Assembly (NCBI GenBank): GCA_003117195.1
Contig: BDSI01000054.1
Location: 558,001 to 622,000 of the forward strand
Source of the DNA: Eudorina sp. 2006-703-Eu-15
Lineage: Eukaryota > Chlorophyta > Chlorophyceae > Chlamydomonadales > Volvocaceae
Direction: 5' to 3'
Length of the DNA: 64,000 bases
The position numbers and the translations under genes are program-made. Positions 1-13,500 of this stretch are shown in pieces. The number at the start of each line of letters is the position of its first letter. Position 1 is the stretch's first letter. The notes beneath the pieces were generated by a model. It searched no databases and was not told where the DNA came from. It saw only the letters and a list, made by a program, of their open reading frames with translations.

Positions 1-162
1 TACAACTACGACGAGGAGCCGCTGGAGGAGCGGGTGGGCAAGTACGCCCGCGAGCACCTGATCATCCGGGACGAGGACGGCTTCGGGGAGGGCGGCATCG
101 GGCTGGGGGCGGGGCCGGGGCCGGGGGCGGGGGCGGGGGCGTACCACGACCCCTACGAGTGA
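1..162 (+). CDS. 3' terminal exon of an unidentified gene (5' part outside window)
   Basis: Reading frame 1 is open from the first base and ends at TGA 160-162, giving 53 residues. The peptide begins YNYDEEPLEERVGKYAREHL and is highly charged; it is followed by a Gly/Ala/Pro run coded by repeated GGGGCC/GGGGCG units and ends AYHDPYE. Codon use is the GC-rich third-position pattern of the other exons in the window, and there is no in-frame stop before the TGA. The charged helix-like start followed by a low-complexity tail fits the C-terminal end of a larger protein. I do not recognise the family. The upstream exon boundary is not visible, so the true acceptor may lie to the left of the window. 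Confidence 0.6.
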   Translation, partial: YNYDEEPLEERVGKYAREHLIIRDEDGFGEGGIGLGAGPGPGAGAGAYHDPYE

Positions 163-3100
163 GGGCCAGGGCCGGCACCGCTGGGCGGCGGCCCGAAAGT
201 CTGTCCCATTGTGAATGCAGCCAGCCAGTGCCGCAGTGCGGCGGCTGGCATGGCAGGTGGGTGACGTGACTAAGACACCACCCACGGTTGGCAGTTGACG
301 GTTGGGCTCTGGTGACTGCCCCAGGAAGTGTGGAGCCGGCGCCTGCCGGCTCTTCTCCCGTTCTGCACACTGACTTGGGCGGGGCTGGTCTGGCCGTCGG
401 CTGCATTGTTGGACGGCGCAGTGGCGTGTCGGCTTGGGGCGCAGTGGCGTGTCGGCAGATGCGGCCGGGGTGCACGGCCGGGGTGCACTGGAATGCAGGT
501 GGCCGTCACTCTTCGTCGTGACATGGCGGCAGCGCAGCGCAGTCGCATGGCCCGATGTTGCGGAGCGCAGCGCAGTGGCTGCCTGCCCGCCACGGCCGTG
601 GCCTCCCCCCCGGCGCTGGCATCCAGCCCCGCTGCGCTGCGCTGTTGCGCGGACTGGCCTCCGCTCTCTGACCAACAGCTGCGCCCAACAGCTGCAGAAA
701 CGCGCCGGCGGAGGATGGGGGCGCCTGGGCGATGCACGTTCGGGCGGCAGCCGCCGCAAGCAGCTACCGCCGCAGCAACCGCCGCCGCCGCGGCCCCGCG
801 GGCGCGGGCACCCTGATGCGCCACGCCGGCAGCGAGGAGAGAGCCGCCCGGCGGGCGAGACGTCCGGGTGTCCGCGTCCGTGCGCAACGACAGCCGCAGC
901 CGCACCACAGCGGCCAGGCGTCATTGGCTTCATATGGCCCTCCAGCTTCCAGACCCAAGGCGCCTCTCTGTCCGCCTAGTTGCCGTCCCGAGCTCCTGTT
1001 ACCTGTCACCTGCTACCTCTTACCACCACCACCACCACCGCCGCCACCACCACCACCTTTAGTGCGGTGCGGTGCCAGGCTAGGGGAGAGTGACGCCGTC
1101 CCGGTCACGGCGGAGCACGGCTAGCCGGCGGCCGGGTCCCAAGCTGCGCCGGGCTGGGCGGGGCTGCTGTTTAATGAGTCGGTGCTGGGACGAGGAAGGC
1201 AGCGGCAGAGGAGGCCGTGGTGTGAGGCCATGCGTGCCCCGCCGCGTTGACGATGATGAGGGGGACGGGGTGCTTGAACCGCCCGAACGTCTCGAAGACG
1301 CACGGGAGGTCGGGAGGTACGTTCATTGGAGGCTGGAGGGGCCCTGCTCGGCGCTGCGTCCAAGCGCCCGGCGGCCCAGGCGGTCGGTGGCCGGCACCCA
1401 CCACAGCCCCGCGGGTCAGGGATATGCATCTGCGCACGTGTTGCTTCATGCCCTGTGGCTCGCACAGGCTGGTGTGGGATACCTGCTAGCTTGAGATGCC
1501 TGCCCGAACCAACCCGATTCCATAGGCTGTGTGTCTGCCGAGGATGGGGCCGAGGATGGGGCCCGGGAAATGTCGGCGTGTTAGGAAGTGTCCTGCTATC
1601 GGGCTGTCGGGTACGTAAGCGGAGCACAGGTCGGGAGTATGCGTCCTCCCAGTGCCCCTCACTTCGGAAACGAGGTAAGCAGCAGAGTAAATATCGGAAC
1701 AAAGTCTGCGGAGGGAGATGCCGCCCCTGCGCTGCGCTGCGCTGCGCCGCACGGAGGTTGAGCGGTATGGGCGCAGTGATGCATGAACGCAAGCGGCCGC
1801 CGCACGCTCTTAGCGATGGGGACCGGGTAACGTACTGTGCGGCCCCGTACTGTACAATGGGTGTTGTTGGTGCCGTACAGGTCCGTGCCTGAAAGGGGCT
1901 AGGGGTTGAGCTGCGTCAGGTCAGGGGGTGGCCTGCAGGGAGGGCTGCGCCCCGGCGGAATGCCGGCCGGCCCGCCCCAGCGGCAACAGGTGCATGTGGT
2001 CTGTGGACCTGTGGGTCGGTGGGCAGTTTTGTCGGTGTACGAGTGTCCGATCAGCGCTTGGAGGGCTCAACAGGCGGTGGGTGCCGGGTGCTGGAGGAAG
2101 CTGCCGAGGGCCCGGGCACTTTGTGAGTGCCATTTCGGGCGAAGTTTTGCGCAAGCATTGGCGCAGCATTGGAGAGGAGGGGAGCGGGGGACGGGTACCG
2201 CTTCAGGGAGTGGACACGCGGTGCCTCCACGATGGATGGATGTGTGGATGGTTACAGATTGTTACGACTGGGTGTGGCGCTGGCGCGCTGCGTTGATAGA
2301 AGGATGGATGTGTTGGTCTGGTATTTCGCGGAGCGTGACGTCGTGCGGAAGGGCAGAGAAAAGCAACCGCTACGGGGATGCGACATGTGACGTGTGCATG
2401 TAGAGAGCTTGCAGCGAGCATGCCGGGGAGCTGCGGTGGCTGCTGTGGGGAGAGCGTGCGTAATGCCCCTTTGCGGTTCGTGCTGCCGGGTTTTCCGGAC
2501 TGGCGAGCGCTAGGATCTTCGAGTTTTGCGTTGGATTGCCTCTTGTCGACCCCCTGTAATGGCCTTCATTGACCCTGTTCGTTCACCCGGTGGCATGCCC
2601 AACTGTTTGCGGCCTCACGGAATGCCGTTCGGCGTGGGAGATTTTACTTTAGCTGCGTACCTTCTTTGAATTTGCAGCAAATACTGTGTAATACAGTGCA
2701 CGCCCCTGGTAGGATACTAACTAGACCGGTTTAGATCATGAAGTCCTGACAGAATTGCGGAATACCGCACAGCGACCGCTGAATCACAAGAAACTGAGCT
2801 GCTATGCAAATGCATAAATGAGAAATTCACAGATGTATTGGCCATGTTCCGCGAGGTTGGCCATGGCCACGTGTTGGCCATGTTCCGCGACATTCAGACT
2901 TCCCTGGCGTCCAGGCGGTGCCAACTGTAAGAACTCTGATGACAGCCTCTCTGAGCTCGTAAGGACCAGACCAGTCCGAGGGCTCATGGACCGCCCAAAG
3001 AGATACTAACAAGATAAAATGAATACAGAGATAGAATACACATCGTTGATGATGATGATGATGTTACACGCTTCAGCGAGCTCGAGAACAACCCGAAGGC

Positions 3101-3499
3101 TCATGAACAGCGCATCGTTAGGGTTCCTTGCAAGTAGATGTACGACGAGTCGTGCGATTGTGCGCGCCATCTTGGTTCCACCGATTCAGCACGTATATAA
3201 ACAGGTATTAATCTTAACCTTGTTGAATTCAGGTAGTTGTTAAAGCGAGCGTGCTTACGTCGGCCTGCGTCTTTTGGCGATGCCGTTGTCAATCTGAGCT
3301 CCCAACTTCGAGAGGTCCCAATGCCTTTCAGTTGGTATCTGAGCCTAGGTGACTACGCTTCACCGGCCCCGGTCTCAGTGTTCCTTCGTCTGCAGCTCGC
3401 CCTGAGATCGTGGCCCGACGCCGACAGCGCCGGCTACGCCGGTGCGCGCAACCCCGGCAGAACACCTTGACATCAAGCAGGTACTTGTAGCGAGGATCC
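163..3499. other. Intergenic stretch, no supported gene
   Basis: About 3.3 kb after the terminal exon. GC-rich up to about 2.4 kb, then AT-richer. The many open frames overlap on both strands, show no family motif and have no good splice partners, so I read them as GC-driven shadows. The only structure noted is a direct repeat of the 17-mer TTGGCCATGTTCCGCGA near 2838 and 2874. Confidence 0.6.
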
Positions 3500-4085
3500 A
3501 GCGTATGGACGTTGTGGCTGTTGTTGCCAGCCAAATCCGCGCACAGCGCGAACGTGCCCATTACGGCGTCTGTGAGACGCTCGGCCACGGGCGGGCGGTG
3601 GCCGATGTGCGTCTGCACACAGCAGGTATTGGTGGTCACATCGCGCTCGTCGCCCTGCGGATAGGGGTGCCGCGACATGCGTTTCATCAGCAGCGGGTAG
3701 TACCTGGCGAGCGCCGTCTCGTAGTTGACGGGGGCCGTGATGTCGAGCACCTTGCACAGCTCTTCGGCGGCCTCCTTCGGCCTCCTTCGGCTGCAGCCGA
3801 AGGAGGCCGAAGGAGGCCGCCGAAGAGCTGTGCAAGGTGCTCGACATCACGGCCCCCATCAACTACCGAGACGGCGCTCGCCAGGTGCTACCCGGTCGCG
3901 TCTGCGGCACCCCTATCCGCAGGGCGATGAGCGCGACGTGCCTGACCTGCGGTGCGCGGACGCACATCGGCCACCGCCCACCCGTGGCTGAGAGTCTCAC
4001 AGACGCCGTGATGGGCACGTTCGCGCTGTTCGCGGATTTGACTGGCCGTAACGGACACAACTTCTACACCCTGTACGCACGGTAA
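3500..4085. repeat. Head-to-head inverted duplication of a gene fragment with a 128 bp perfect palindrome
   Basis: Two arms of about 290 bp face away from a centre at 3793/3794 (CTG|CAG). The inner 64 bases of each arm are exact reverse complements (3730-3857); outside that the arms stay alignable but have diverged by substitutions and small indels. Each arm codes, outward from the centre, for the same protein fragment containing LDITAPVNY, THIGHRPPVAE and TDAVMGTFAL. The left (- strand) copy is open through about 140 residues; the right (+ strand) copy carries an early +1 change after NY and reads in shifted pieces. The parent family is not recognised. No host exon pattern surrounds it and the flanks are AT-rich, so it looks like a remnant of a mobile or foreign gene. 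Confidence 0.85.
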
Positions 4086-7000
4086 GCTCCTGTTCGAGCG
4101 GTGTTCTGTCGGGGTTGCTGGACCAGGATCCAGCAGGACCGCCTCCGTCGAGAACACGGGGAAGGTGTCCCGCGGATTGCTGCAGCCGAGCGGCGTCTGA
4201 GCCAAGTTTCTTGTCTTGACTTGGACAATGAATCGTAACGGTTGCGGCTGGTCATGGATAGCTCTAGGGGGGGTCCACGCGGTTCACACACTGGGTTCGG
4301 TCGGGCAGGTTTCTGTTTGAATCACACGGGGCGGGGCGACGGTGGACGGTGGATTATGTACCTGAGGATGGATCACGTACGACCGTCTGGATGGGGCCAC
4401 TAGACTTTTCAGTCCGCTCATCTCGGTCTCCTCTATAGTAGTGTGCGTTGGAGTACATGCACCCTCCAGCACAAACCTGGCAGCCCGCCTTCTCGGGGGA
4501 GTGCTCCTGAAGGGTGCCCGCTGGGGTGCGGTCCGTGCGGTCCGTGCCAGTCGTTACCTTCAAGTGGGGCAGTGTGTAGTCGATCACTGCGGGTCGTGGA
4601 TGGATGACTCCAAGGGGGGGTTTCCATGGGGATGGATTTCGGCCTGAGGGTTGGTCACAGGTGACCAACTGGGGGCACGTGTACTCTCGATACATAGGTG
4701 TCCACGCGTCTGTGTCTGTTTGATTACGTGGGTCGGAGTGTGCCTCTGTCCAGGGTGAAGCCCGGCGGCCAGAGCGATGAGCGGCGTGTGTATTATTATT
4801 AATGTGTTGGAGTGTGTACGTACATATCCTAACGTGACACATCTTAGCTAGCAGCGCTTAGGCGCCCGGTGGAGTGCGATTAATGGGTTAACTGTTACGT
4901 GTTCCGTGCGTGCGGATGTTGCCATCGTTGCATTGCGTGATGCTAATGACAGCTTCATGTAAGCTCTCGCAAGGGAGCGGTTCGTGCGTCACGGAGGATG
5001 GCAGGGGTGCGGATATTGCCGCCAGGTCTCTTCGTATGAACATCTCGTCCAGGACATGTTCCGTGGTGTTAGGGGTTAGTTGGCTAGGTTTCCTGTGGTG
5101 GTAGTGGTAGTGGGTACGATAAGGCGACTGTCCGCATCGCGCCATGCTTTGCACAGGTGACGTTCGGAGTCAGTAACGAGGAGAACCAGATGCAGTGAGG
5201 GTAACTGGAAATGAATCCAATGACATATCCGGCGGTTTGCAGGAGAGGCAATCCTGGTAACTGGTTTGTTGGCTGGTGTGGCTGCATGAACCCCCCACGG
5301 GTGGTGCAGGATGGGAGCGCAGTCCTCGGTAGGGGTTGATGAGATGAGGCGCGTACGAGTCATCTGGGCCCCTTGGACTCCCGGTGGGGACTAAGGGTCA
5401 ACCTTGTAACGGTTACTACTACTATATGCGCGCGTCAGTCTGGTAACTTGTCGATAACTAACAAATGGGAACTTCTGGATGCTGCAGTAGACCCTGTGGG
5501 TAATCAGTGACAGCCGCAGCTTCCTTCACCACTCATGGCCAAAACGAAACCGCGGCGCACCGTGACAGGCTCCACAAGTGCACCGAAACACACGCCATAC
5601 CAACACATGCCGCAACTCCCCCGTCGTTCCCCTGCAACGTAATGCCGCTTGAAAACCCCGTTCCCTTCTTCCCGCCCTCCTCACGTGTGTCTGCCGCTGT
5701 CCCCAAGCCCCGGACTGAATTCCCCTCTCACCTTCACGCCCTGGGTGTACCTGCACTACCCCCGCCCATGGCCGCCTAGGCATCTTCATTCAAACTAAAG
5801 CCGTTTTGTTCAGGGTTTTCGCTTGGCTGGACAAGAATTTTTGCCTGATGGCGCCTTCGGCGTCTTTATTAACCCCGTGGAATCTCTAGCGAAAACGGGC
5901 TTTTTGCAAAAATTCTGGCGTAAACCCCCCCAAGATAGCTGCACCTCGCGGCTAATTCGCGAGGTCAGCCTTGCTTTGAATTCCAGTTCATCTCGTGCGA
6001 TAGTGTAAATTGACTTTGGTCAAGTTTACGAGGATTTTAGGGACTGGACTTTGTTTGCACAAAGTCTACGACCGGAGCCGGAGAGCTAGTTGGCGTTGAA
6101 CCTCGTCATGCCAGCGAGCCTGTACTAAGAAATGTATTGCAAACATATTAATCGGGATCGTACTGCGGCCCATTCTGTGACAGGTGGCTTGAGGTAGCTT
6201 CGTTCGTTACGAACGCGAATGCGGTGTCTGCAAAATAGAAGGTCGAAGAAAAAATGTGCGCCTTTTCTCATGCCTCAAGTCTTGTAACGCGCCCTGCGCC
6301 CTGCAAAAAGCTGTGCCTCAGGCGATGGTTGCCACAACGGGTGTTCCCGTACGTGTACCTGCTGTGATCGCTCTACGGAGGTGAAGGTCCCGCGCAATTA
6401 GCAAAAATGTTCAAACATAACACTTATTATGAATACAATATCTTGCTCCAACAGGGAACGGCAGCGATCCCGATACAGAGACCCGGGTTCTTGCCGTGAT
6501 TTCTTGCTTAAGCGCCTGTGTTAATTCATGGTTTGGACCAAGATCGATGCACTCGCAGTGTATGAAAATACATACTTGCATGTTGTATCTCTAAAATGGC
6601 CACAAGAGGTTGTGGCCTGTTCTGATCTTGAGCTCGCTGCACGGAATTTGACGGTTGATTGACCACAGTAACAAGCATATCAAACGACATTTGTTTGTCA
6701 GATACTGTGGTTGACATTAAGCGGGGGCAAATCCTTGAATTGCTAACTCAAGGGTTGTAACCCTAATAGAGATTCTGAAAGTCACGCCTGGACGAAACCG
6801 ACTCAATGCATATGAATTAATGGTGTGAGTACATACAGAATACGTACTGACAAAATTCAAGAGTTTTGGTGTTGCGGGGCGGCGGTAGAAAGCTGTACGA
6901 TTGCCCAAACCGGGTTCACATGGGTGAGCACGGGGCCTGGTATCTCCGCGCAGCGTACGTACGTAGTTGCGACAGTAATCAGTTTTTGACCTAAAGTGGC

Positions 7001-7503
7001 AAGCTGGCTGCAGATGCATCGCACCACAGCATTTCAACCTCAGCAGCCTTGCAGGACTCACAAAGCAACTACACAGCAAGGTCTTGGCCGTGCGGCCTAG
7101 TCGCGTTTCAGCAACTTGTTTCAATATCTTTCGCACTTAGCAGCGGGAGCTGAATACAGGGTACCCCTTGTAAGGTGGTCCTGCGACTTGCTGAACGGAG
7201 CATCTAGTCGCTAGTTGTAAGAGCCTATTCGTGTCCGCTCGTGACGCGTTTCTGTTACTCGGCCGCGGCCGCCTTCTAACGAAACGGAGGCAATAGAAAT
7301 ACGTGCGCAACCCTGGCTAAGCTTGCTTGGGGCCGCCCGGTGTTGGTGGCGTTTTGGAGGAATCGCGGAGCCGTAAAACAGGTACGCAATGGGCCACTAG
7401 CTGACGTCCTAAAGTTTATCTTGCTCGTGAAGCTCTTCCGAGGTCGGTCCTACAAGTGGTCCTCTCTTTGGTTCCCTCAGGCCTCACAGCGCATGCATTG
7501 CTA
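4086..7503. other. AT-richer intergenic DNA upstream of the SBP gene
   Basis: About 3.4 kb with lower GC than the rest of the window and frequent stops. The short open frames (for example near 5823-6008 and 6717-7136) have no motifs, no GC3 bias and no splice context. A small perfect hairpin lies at 6047-6066. The promoter of the SBP gene must lie at its right end, but I could not point to a convincing TATA box. Confidence 0.5.
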
Positions 7504-10500
7504 ATGGCCAGCGAGGCGGATCTTGAGCTTTGGGATATTGATATAGATCACAGTTCGGTTCCTGGGCAGCTGGAGACCTGGACCTTGGCTGGGTACAGCT
7601 GGGACCCTGTAGGGCTTGTGGCCACCCGAAAAGCAGGTAACTCGATGTCCATATGGTGACGCAGACTTTAAGCATCAGTGGAATCCTGTGTCTGAATTGT
7701 TTGAGTTTGTTGGGCTGTGCGTATGCATGACCTCCGTTTTCGCGTAATGTTGCTACGTTATATTGCTCTCATACGGCAACATCGACTCGCTCCATTTCTA
7801 AGCGGGGCCTGCCTATCCATCAAAGCCGGCAGCATGCCGGCGCGGGGCTCCGGAGTCGCTGGGCCTTTCTCACTTGTGTTTGGGGACCCAATGTTGGATT
7901 CCGCCCCTCGCACAGAGCTAGCCGAGGCGCGTCGCGCGTCTGGCCGCAACAGCAGCGGCGATAACGACAGCGGGGTCGGGGGCGCCATGCAGCCCGTGGA
8001 GCTGGGCGGCGGCATGGAGGTCGAGCCCCACGACGGGCACGCCGGGGCCGTCCTGGACGCGGAGATGATGGCTTCGGCACCCATGTACCACCCGCAGCCG
8101 TCGGGTAGCAAGATGATGATATGCCAGGTGGGTGGGCGCCGTCGGTGGGCAGTGCACAGCGACCACGGTGTTGCTCGGAGGCGCATCTTGTGATCTGGGT
8201 TGGGGCCCCGCTTGCACGTCCGGCGATCTGGGTTGCAGCCCGTAAGGTGCCGCCCGAGGACGGAACCCGCGTGCTGAGGTCGGATGGGCTGAGGTCGTAT
8301 TGCAGGGCGCAGTCCGAGGCGGCGCGCATGGCGACATGACACTGATGAGTCGGGAATCGCATCCTGCTAGCAGCCTGTATTACGAGGCCTGTCACCCCGA
8401 GATGCGGGATACCGCCTTTGCCTTTGCCCGTTTGAAACTAACGCTGGTTCGAGCAACCTGTCGTCGGCCGCCGTACCAACGCTGGTGCCAAACCTGTTGT
8501 CCGCCGCCGTAAAACCGCTGGTAATACGTTAGTAAAATGTTGTTTCCCGGCTGCCTGTTACGCCCGCCGGTGTCCTCAGGTGGTGGGCTGCGGAGTGAGC
8601 CTGGAGGGTATGAAGGGCTACTTCTTGCGGCATCGTGTGTGTGAGGAGCACAGCAAGGCGCCGGTGCTGATCATTGGCGATATGCCTTCGCGCCTCTGCC
8701 AACAGTGTTCCAAGTTCCACCACGTGACGGCCTTCGAGGGGAGCAAGAGGTGGGGAATCGGCGCACGCGGGGCTTTTGAGCATCCGCATTGTTGTCGTCA
8801 CTGTGGCAGAGTAATAACGCTTGCTTGCGGGCGCGGTTGATAGTTTTTTTCCTGAGTGCGTCCTGACTGCTGACTCCGCGGCACCGACGAATGCCATTTG
8901 GGGCCGTGCATGGTCAACGCTCTGAACGGCCGGGGGATGTAGCAGAATAAGACATGAAACTAGCGGCACCGACAAACGCGCATAAGCCAGGATCCGGTGG
9001 AGGGTCACACCGCTCCAGGTTGCCAAGCGAGCGACGCAACGTTCTCGAAATCTTAGCAGACCACGATTTCTTTCTGGACTGGGGCCGTGCGCGCCGAAAC
9101 GGCGGTGCGGAGCCTGGAAAATGGGGGTGCGGTGCAGGGGAGTGAGGGCGTGGCCTCGAATCGCGCGCGCGCGTCAAGGATGCCGACCCCAGTACCCAAA
9201 CGTACTGCATGAACTCCTATGATCTGTCGAACCCACTTGGCCGCACCTGTGCAGGACCTGTCGGGTGCAACTTGACCGCATCCGTGTCAATAAGCGTATC
9301 CGTCGGAGCCGGAAAATGAACGCCGCTGCGTCAGCTGCCATGGCCGCGGCCGGCTTCCATGACGACTTCGACGGCGCATCGCCAAACGAGCTCCCCGCCC
9401 GCCCCGCGGCCGCCTTCGGCACGGCGGGCGGCGGCGGACGCGCCAAGCGCCCCGCGGACAGCAGCGGCAGCGGCGAGGGCTCCTGGGTTTACAGCCGGAA
9501 ATCGCGCCATGTGGCCGGCGGCGGCGGCGTAGCCGCCCGCGGCGCAGGCAGCGGCGCCGACGGCGAGACGCGGGTGGCTGCCGCCGTCGCCGCCGCCGCG
9601 GCGGCGGCCGGCATCGGGTGCGAGCCTGACCCCCTCCCCGAGTCGGGCGCCAGTGATACGGGGTCCCGGGAGCACCCGCGCGCGAGCATGGGTATGTCGG
9701 GGATGCTGCGCTGGATGGGGCAGGGCCAGCTGGGCGCGCAGAGCTTCGGTGCACCGCTGCCGCGCTCGCCGCCGCAAGCGGGTGGTGCGGTTTCGGCGGC
9801 AGGGGAGGGCGGCAGCGGCAGCACCGCCCTGGTGGCGCACTCGCCCGGCAGCGGTCTGACGGGCGGGGGGAGCGGCGGGCTGGGCGTGGAGATGGGCGGC
9901 GGAGGCGGTGGCTTTGGCGGCGCAATGCAGTCAAGCTTCTGCAACGCGCAGCTCTTCCACGCCGGCGCGGCCGCGCAACACATGAGCCGCCTGGATTCGC
10001 TGCCCGTGTCGGCGGCGGAGCCCGGCAGCATCGCTGCTGCCGCGGCGGCTGCGGGCCTGACGACCGAGTTCAGCCTGGGCAGCCAGCAGCTGCCGCCGGG
10101 GAGCCAACAGCTGCATGCCGGCGTGGCGGCACTGCAGGCCGTGGCCACCTCCTCCTCGCACCCCGGCCCGGTACCGCTGCATGGCCTGGCCCGGAAGCCC
10201 TCGCTGGGCGTGTCGGATGGTTTCCTCGCCGCCGCCGCCGCTGCCTCCCCCGAGGCCGCAGAGCTGGCGAGCCAGGCCAACCGGGTCAAGGGCGGGGTGG
10301 CTGACCGGCGGCCGGGCTCAGGCAATCAATCGATGGCGGGGCAGCAGGAGCTGGCGTCTGTGTGGAGCACGGCGGGGGCACTGTCGGACCCCGCGATGGC
10401 GGCGGCGGCAGCAGCGGCGGGGATGCCGGGCGGGAAGTGCGGGACGCGCCGTCAGGCTTCCCTGGTGGAGGGCGCCGCGGCGGAGGGTCCCCTGTCCGCC

Positions 10501-13500
10501 AGCACGCTGCACCCCCTGCTGCAGCAGCAGCTGCAGCAGGAGCTTTTGATGCACCAGCAGAAGCTCCACCAGCATCAGCAGAGCCTGGGCCTCGGGCTGG
10601 GCCTGCAGCAGGCGCAGGGTCAGGGTCAGCAGCAGCAGCAGCAAATGGCCCTGATGCAGCAGATGCAGGCGCAGTCTCTTACCTCGCAGCAGCAGCAGCA
10701 GCTGGTGCAGCTGCACCAGCACGCGGCGGCCGCCAGGGCCTCTATGCAGCAGCAGCAGGGCGCCGCGCTGAGCCCGGGTGCCAGTCCGCTGCAGCAACAG
10801 GGCTCATCCTCCGAGCCGCCAGTTATGGAGGGGTCTGCTGCGCAGGGTGCTTTGGGCCAGGGGGGCCGCGAAACCCACGAGGCCACGCTGGTGGCCGCCA
10901 CCGCCGCCGCGGCGGCAGCTGCTTCGGCCACCGGCGTCGCCAAGTCCGCCCCGTCAACTGCGCAGCCGATTGCCGTCGCTGTGGCCACAAGCCAGCTGTC
11001 CGGACCGTCCAACCTCACCGGTCGTTCCGCGCAGGCCGGTTCAAATCGCCGCATCACGTCACACGCCGCCGTTGGCGACGCCGACGGCGGTCGCGGTTGC
11101 GGGCCCGTGTCGGGCGGGCAGGGGTCGGCGGGCACGAATGCGCTGAGCTCGTCCAAACTTGTGCGGATGTCCTTGGAGAACGACGATGTACTGGACGATG
11201 GCGTTCTGCTCGGCAGTCTGATGGACCTTCTGCAGACCCAGGCCGCCGACGTACGGGACGGCGCCGCCGACCCACGGGTCCCTTGGGGCCCGGTTATGGC
11301 CAACCGGCTGGCTCCGAACAGCTTCGGCGAGCCAGGCAGTCTTGGAAGCGGCAACTCGGACCTGGGCAACGCGGCTGCGACGACGGGGTTGACCGCATCC
11401 GGAAACGGACTGGTGCCCGGCGCTGGCGCCCTGGCGGCGGTCGGGTTGGTTGGTGGCGGCGGCGGCGGTGGACTCGGCGCCGCGCTGTGCGGCCTCACGA
11501 ACGCGGCCGACCTGAGCACCGCCGCGGCGCTCTCCCGCGCCGGCTCCAGCGTCGCCGGCTCGCCTCAGAACGCGGCGATGCTGACAGCGGCTGCGATGGC
11601 GGGTGCTGCGGGCGCCGGCCGCCTGGCTGCGCTGGACGCCCTGGGCCTCAGTGCGGCCTCGGGCGCCTTGGGAGGCGCCAGGGCTATCGGCACAGGCCTG
11701 CTGGGGAGCGCTGCTGCTGCTGCGGCGGCGGCCGGTGGCATGGACCCCACCGCCGGAGCCCTGCCTGCTTCCGTAATGCTGACCGCAGCTGGCGGCGGGG
11801 GTCACCGTCTGCTCGACGGCTTGCTGGCGGCCCCCGCGGCGGCGGGCAGCCTCGCGCAGCAGCTGCAGTTGCAGGAGCAGGCGCTCCGAGGTGCCGGGGC
11901 GGACGCGTTCCCGGGTCTGGCGGCCACCAATGACCTGCTGCTGCAGCAGCAGCAGCTGCTGCTAGCGCAGCAGCAACAGCAACAGCTCCAGTTGCTGCAG
12001 CAGCAACAGCTGCTGAGACTACAGCAGGCGCAGGCCCAGGCGCAGGCCCAGGCGCAGGCCCAGGCGCAGGCCCAGGCCCAGGTCCCTGCGGCGGCGGCGG
12101 CCCTGACGGCCGCGCCGTCAGTGCCGGCGGCCGGGCTCCTGCTGTCCCGCCTGCTTGATGCGGACACCAAGACCCACCACCTCTCCACGGAGCTGAATGT
12201 AAGAGCATCGGTCAGGGGGCCGGGGAGCCTGTTGTCGTGTCGCTGCCGGGGCTGTAGGTTTAATTAGATGTTCTGCTGCGGGCTGTAGGTCTATTTAGAT
12301 GTTCTGCAGCTGGGGCTGCTCAGGTTCTAGATGTTCTCTTGCAGTGCACACGATAGCTGTCGGCTTACCCTCCCGTCCTTGCGTAGCTGCCTCCTGAATG
12401 CCTGCCCTCATGAAACCCCTCGAAATGGTCGTTACCCACCCAGGGCTGCCTCGCTGAGAAGCAGCTCCTGCGGCGGCAGCTGCTCGCGACGCTCTCCACC
12501 TGCCACAACCCGGATGCCGATCAGCTGGCAGTGGCGGCCATGGCCGCCGCGGGCGCCGGCGCCAGCACCGGCCCTGCCGCTGCCTTGCCCGCGCCGATGC
12601 AGCCCTGCGGCACCGCGGCCGCGCTCTCTGGCCTGGGCCCGGCTCAGCTTCCGCATCAGCAGCGGCAGCTGCTGGGTGGCTTGGCGGGAGCTGCAAGCCT
12701 CGCGGTTGGCAACGGGGGGTTGCCGGGCGGCGCGGGTTGCATGGGCGCAACCAGCGGGTTGGGCGGCTTCCCTGGCGCTGGGGGGCTGCTGGACGCCGTC
12801 GCGGGGGCCGGCGCCGCCCGGGTCGGAAGCATGGGAGCCATGGGCCTGGGCGCCATGGGGCTCGGGGGCGCGGGCGCCGCGCTGCGCAGTCGGGCGATGG
12901 GCAGCGTCGGCCTGGCGACCGCGGCAGCGGCGCCGGGGCCGAACCCAGGGATGGCGGCGGCGGCAGCAGCTCTGGACATGCAGATGTTGGGGATCGGCCA
13001 CGCGGCGGCCGCGGCGGCGGCGGCGCCGCCGGGGGCAATGCCGGGCCTGACGGTTGGGTCGGCGGCCTCCGGGCTGCTGGGCGCGGGCCGGCCGTCGGCG
13101 GCGGCGCAGCTGCAGGCGCTGGCGGAGGCGCGCGCCGCGGCGGCGGCGTCTGGCGCGGTGGTGCCGCCGGCCGCGGCCGGCGGGGGCGTGGCGGCGGCGG
13201 CAGCGGCTGGCTACGGCGGTCCGGACCTGCTGACGCGCGTGTCCCTCAAGATCATGAACTGCCTGCCGGACGAGCTGCCTGGCGACATCCGCTCGCGCAT
13301 GCAGGCGTTCGCCGGTCAGGCGCCGCTGGACCTGGTGCAGGGTTGCCTGCGCCCAGGTGAGTGTGAGGGGGCGCGGTGTGTTTCATCGTGTTGATGGTTA
13401 GAGCAGGGTCAGGGCGGGCCGACCCACGGGTCGCCGCGTGTCGGGTCGTGCGCCGCACAGCACCGAGACCAACCACCGAGACAGGACGGGTCCGGGGCCC

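Noticed and set aside
7717..7915. Direct upstream extension of SBP exon 2 as the N-terminus
   Set aside because: In frame, but the spliced exon 7504-7636 gives the family-typical W-D-P motif with a good pyrimidine-rich acceptor at 7915.
10626..11519. 297-codon - strand frame opposite SBP exon 4
   Set aside because: Antisense shadow made of Cys/Ser/Pro runs opposite the CAG and GCC repeats.
10362..11933. 523-codon overlapping frame inside SBP exon 4
   Set aside because: GC-rich shadow frame; the true frame carries continuity from the SBP zinc fingers and matches phase at both splice sites.
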